A program made the position numbers and the translations under genes. The notes under the pieces were generated by a model that was given only the letters and a program-made list of their open reading frames with translations, did no database searches and was not told the DNA's origin. From positions 169,363-233,362 of the forward strand of contig NW_020170386.1 of the NCBI RefSeq assembly GCF_000524195.1: DNA of 64,000 bases, read 5' to 3'. Positions within the stretch are counted from its first letter, which is position 1. Each line of letters opens with the position of its first letter. The stretch is from Echinococcus granulosus. Taxonomy: Eukaryota; Platyhelminthes; Cestoda; Cyclophyllidea; Taeniidae. Positions 62,231 to 64,000 of the stretch are shown piece by piece.

Positions 62231-63606
62231 ATTCCCAAGTCGGGGCCTTTAAGTTACTGTTTTTTATTTGTGTTGGAATGAAATCTAAGGCATTTGATCT
62301 CTACCACTACTACAAAATATCATATACTGACATTTTGAAAATTATAGGACAATAGCTTTTAAGTTTGAGTGCCCATTTATGAATGGAAAATTTTATAGAG
62401 GTATTTTTTATGCCAGAATGGGAGTTCATAGACTCGATGGAAATATTGAATTAAATTTGCAGAGCTGGTTACAGACTGCCATCCACAGCCTTTATGAAAA
62501 AGGGATCGAAGAAGTGTCTTGTGGGAGAATGTTAAGGCAAATCATCAATTGTTTAACTGATTTCCTCATTATTATTTCAAATACCATCCTTAGGGAAATA
62601 TAATGGACTAATCTCTAAGTCATTGTGTTCACTAATTAATCAAAGATGTAAGGTGCATTGAGCCAATTAATTTTAAAGAGTGAACGCAGAGGCTAAATGT
62701 ACACTTTTATGGATAGATTAATAAGCCTCATAATTTCGGTGTTGGAGATACTTCGTTAAATGTAGATTTGCACTACCTAATTGCTGTCAGCAGTGAATCA
62801 AAACTATGAACATAACGAAGTATCATTTCAGTAAATATCTCCAGGATCTACAGGTTGTTATTGTCCATAATTTGAGGCACTTCTTTACGTTCCCTCTTCG
62901 AATAATCGTGCTTATAAACCAAAGTGCTTCCATCAAGGAATTATGTTCGTAGCTGGAATTATCCGTTTTGATGCACTTTGAGCATGACCACACAAAACGT
63001 GTAGTTTATTTATTCTTAACACCTTTTAAATGAGCTTCTTTAAATATAAACATCACGAACATGTTATTACCTCCGTCCCCAACATATTTATAATAAGAAT
63101 TCATCTCTCCTTCATTGTATATCTTCCTTCGTCGTGAGAATAAGCGCATTTATAGGGCTGTCAGTCGTTTCCAAAGTCCAACGCTACCTCGTTCCACTTC
63201 ACATTCTCTTCACCTCATCCCTTATCTATACCACTTCTAGTGGCATTGAAAAGATGCCGCGATAAGATGTACGTGCAAGTTCCCACCAATTCAGCATGCA
63301 TTTAGTTAACTGGCTATCAGAGCAATTAGCAATGCATTTAGGGGCTCCCATAAACACTTTTTAATGTAGTAATGTTTAAGCATCTACATTTGTATATTGG
63401 CTTTACAATTTACTATGATTCTTTACCATCTTCTAAATCAACAGCTTGTTAAAATAATTTTCTTATTTTTACCCGTAAAGCGTCGACAAAGATGCACTTG
63501 GATTTTAAATTGACTGTACTTCAAGTCGCTACGAGCAATGCTAGGATTATTTGTTTACGCGATATTAGTTATCAAGGTACGTAATTCTCACCCACCACAT
63601 GGGCAG
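62231..63606. other. No gene recognised
   Basis: AT-rich DNA with short frames only (for example 62379-62603). No repeat or RNA gene was noticed. Confidence 0.4.
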
Positions 63607-63775
63607 ACAGCGATGCTTTCTCAAGTGGGAGCAGATCGTGTGCTTGAATGAACAACCTTCTGACAACTCGGACAATGTGTCCTCACCTATCACGATAAAA
63701 TATGCAGTGGATGATGTTAATGGCGAGTCTCTGAGAGTCTCGATTTTTCGCAGCACAGAAGACAGAAAAACTACG
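63607..63775 (+). CDS. Possible exon of a gene running off the right edge
   Basis: A fully open frame between ATGGGCAG (acceptor-like) and CTACG|GTGAAA (donor-like). It reads CFLKWEQIVCLNEQPSD, later SPITIKYAVDDVNGESLRV. The 'IKYAVDDVNGES' run is loosely like a C2-domain strand-loop. The minus strand is also open here with a GTGAGA donor, so the strand is uncertain. Confidence 0.3.
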
Positions 63776-64000
63776 GTGAAACAAATGTGCTCACCTAGCA
63801 AGTTTTCTTGCTCCTTATAAAGTACTACTAAATGTGTATGTGCTTTGCAGAGTGTACATAAATTTGTGTGACAGTGAAGATTATACAGTACACTATTCAT
63901 TCAGTATATTTCCTGATGCTAGTCACCTATTGAATTGTGTATTCAAGTGGGAATCCTAAAATGGCATTTGTTAACCATCCCTATTTTAGCCCCTATTTAG

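Noticed and set aside
1..64000. tRNA genes, rRNA, spliced-leader RNA gene, CRISPR arrays and bacterial operon features
   Set aside because: No B-box-like tRNA signature, known leader sequence or regular repeat array was noticed; the window is eukaryotic. A tRNAscan/Infernal search would be decisive.

Overview
The window is eukaryotic and probably comes from a parasitic flatworm, most likely a tapeworm. The evidence is animal-type genes split into many exons, moderate GC with AT-rich intergenic DNA, and two intron size classes: ultra-short introns of 31-50 bp at gene 5' ends and through one whole gene, and ordinary introns of 0.5-6.5 kb. Intron sets of this kind are known from schistosomes and cestodes. 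The species-level call is inference; homology of the four main genes is clear from their domains.

Layout: (1) 540-6313, minus strand: ELL, an RNA polymerase II elongation factor, about nine exons, with ELL N-terminal domain and C-terminal occludin/ELL domain. One internal exon carries an unexpected helix-turn-helix-like segment. (2) 6314-16870: 10.5 kb with no recognised gene; it holds a diverged ~100 bp direct repeat and two coding-like islands. (3) 16871-33088, minus strand: a delta1-like protocadherin with signal peptide, seven cadherin repeats, one membrane segment and a cytoplasmic tail with a PP1-docking-like motif and a terminal PDZ ligand. A CpG-rich block with a minus-strand splice donor near 34.0 kb may be its noncoding first exon. 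(4) 33.1-44.7 kb: mostly empty, with one possible minus-strand exon at 41.7 kb. (5) 44678-57200, minus strand: a Dok-family adaptor with PH domain, IRS-type PTB domain and a long tail of candidate SH2 and SH3 ligands. (6) 58095-58972, plus strand: MPDU1, a complete five-exon gene whose introns are 31-42 bp, ending in a KKXX ER-retrieval signal. It lies head-to-head with Dok across about 0.9 kb. (7) 59-64 kb: several possible exons on either strand, none identified.

The genes do not form one pathway. Protocadherin and Dok act in adhesion and tyrosine-kinase signalling at the plasma membrane, MPDU1 in ER mannose-P-dolichol use, and ELL in transcription. I built exon structures by hand from splice-site motifs, reading frame and phase. 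Phases agree at every junction given, except the ELL exon 5 to exon 6 join, which is unresolved.
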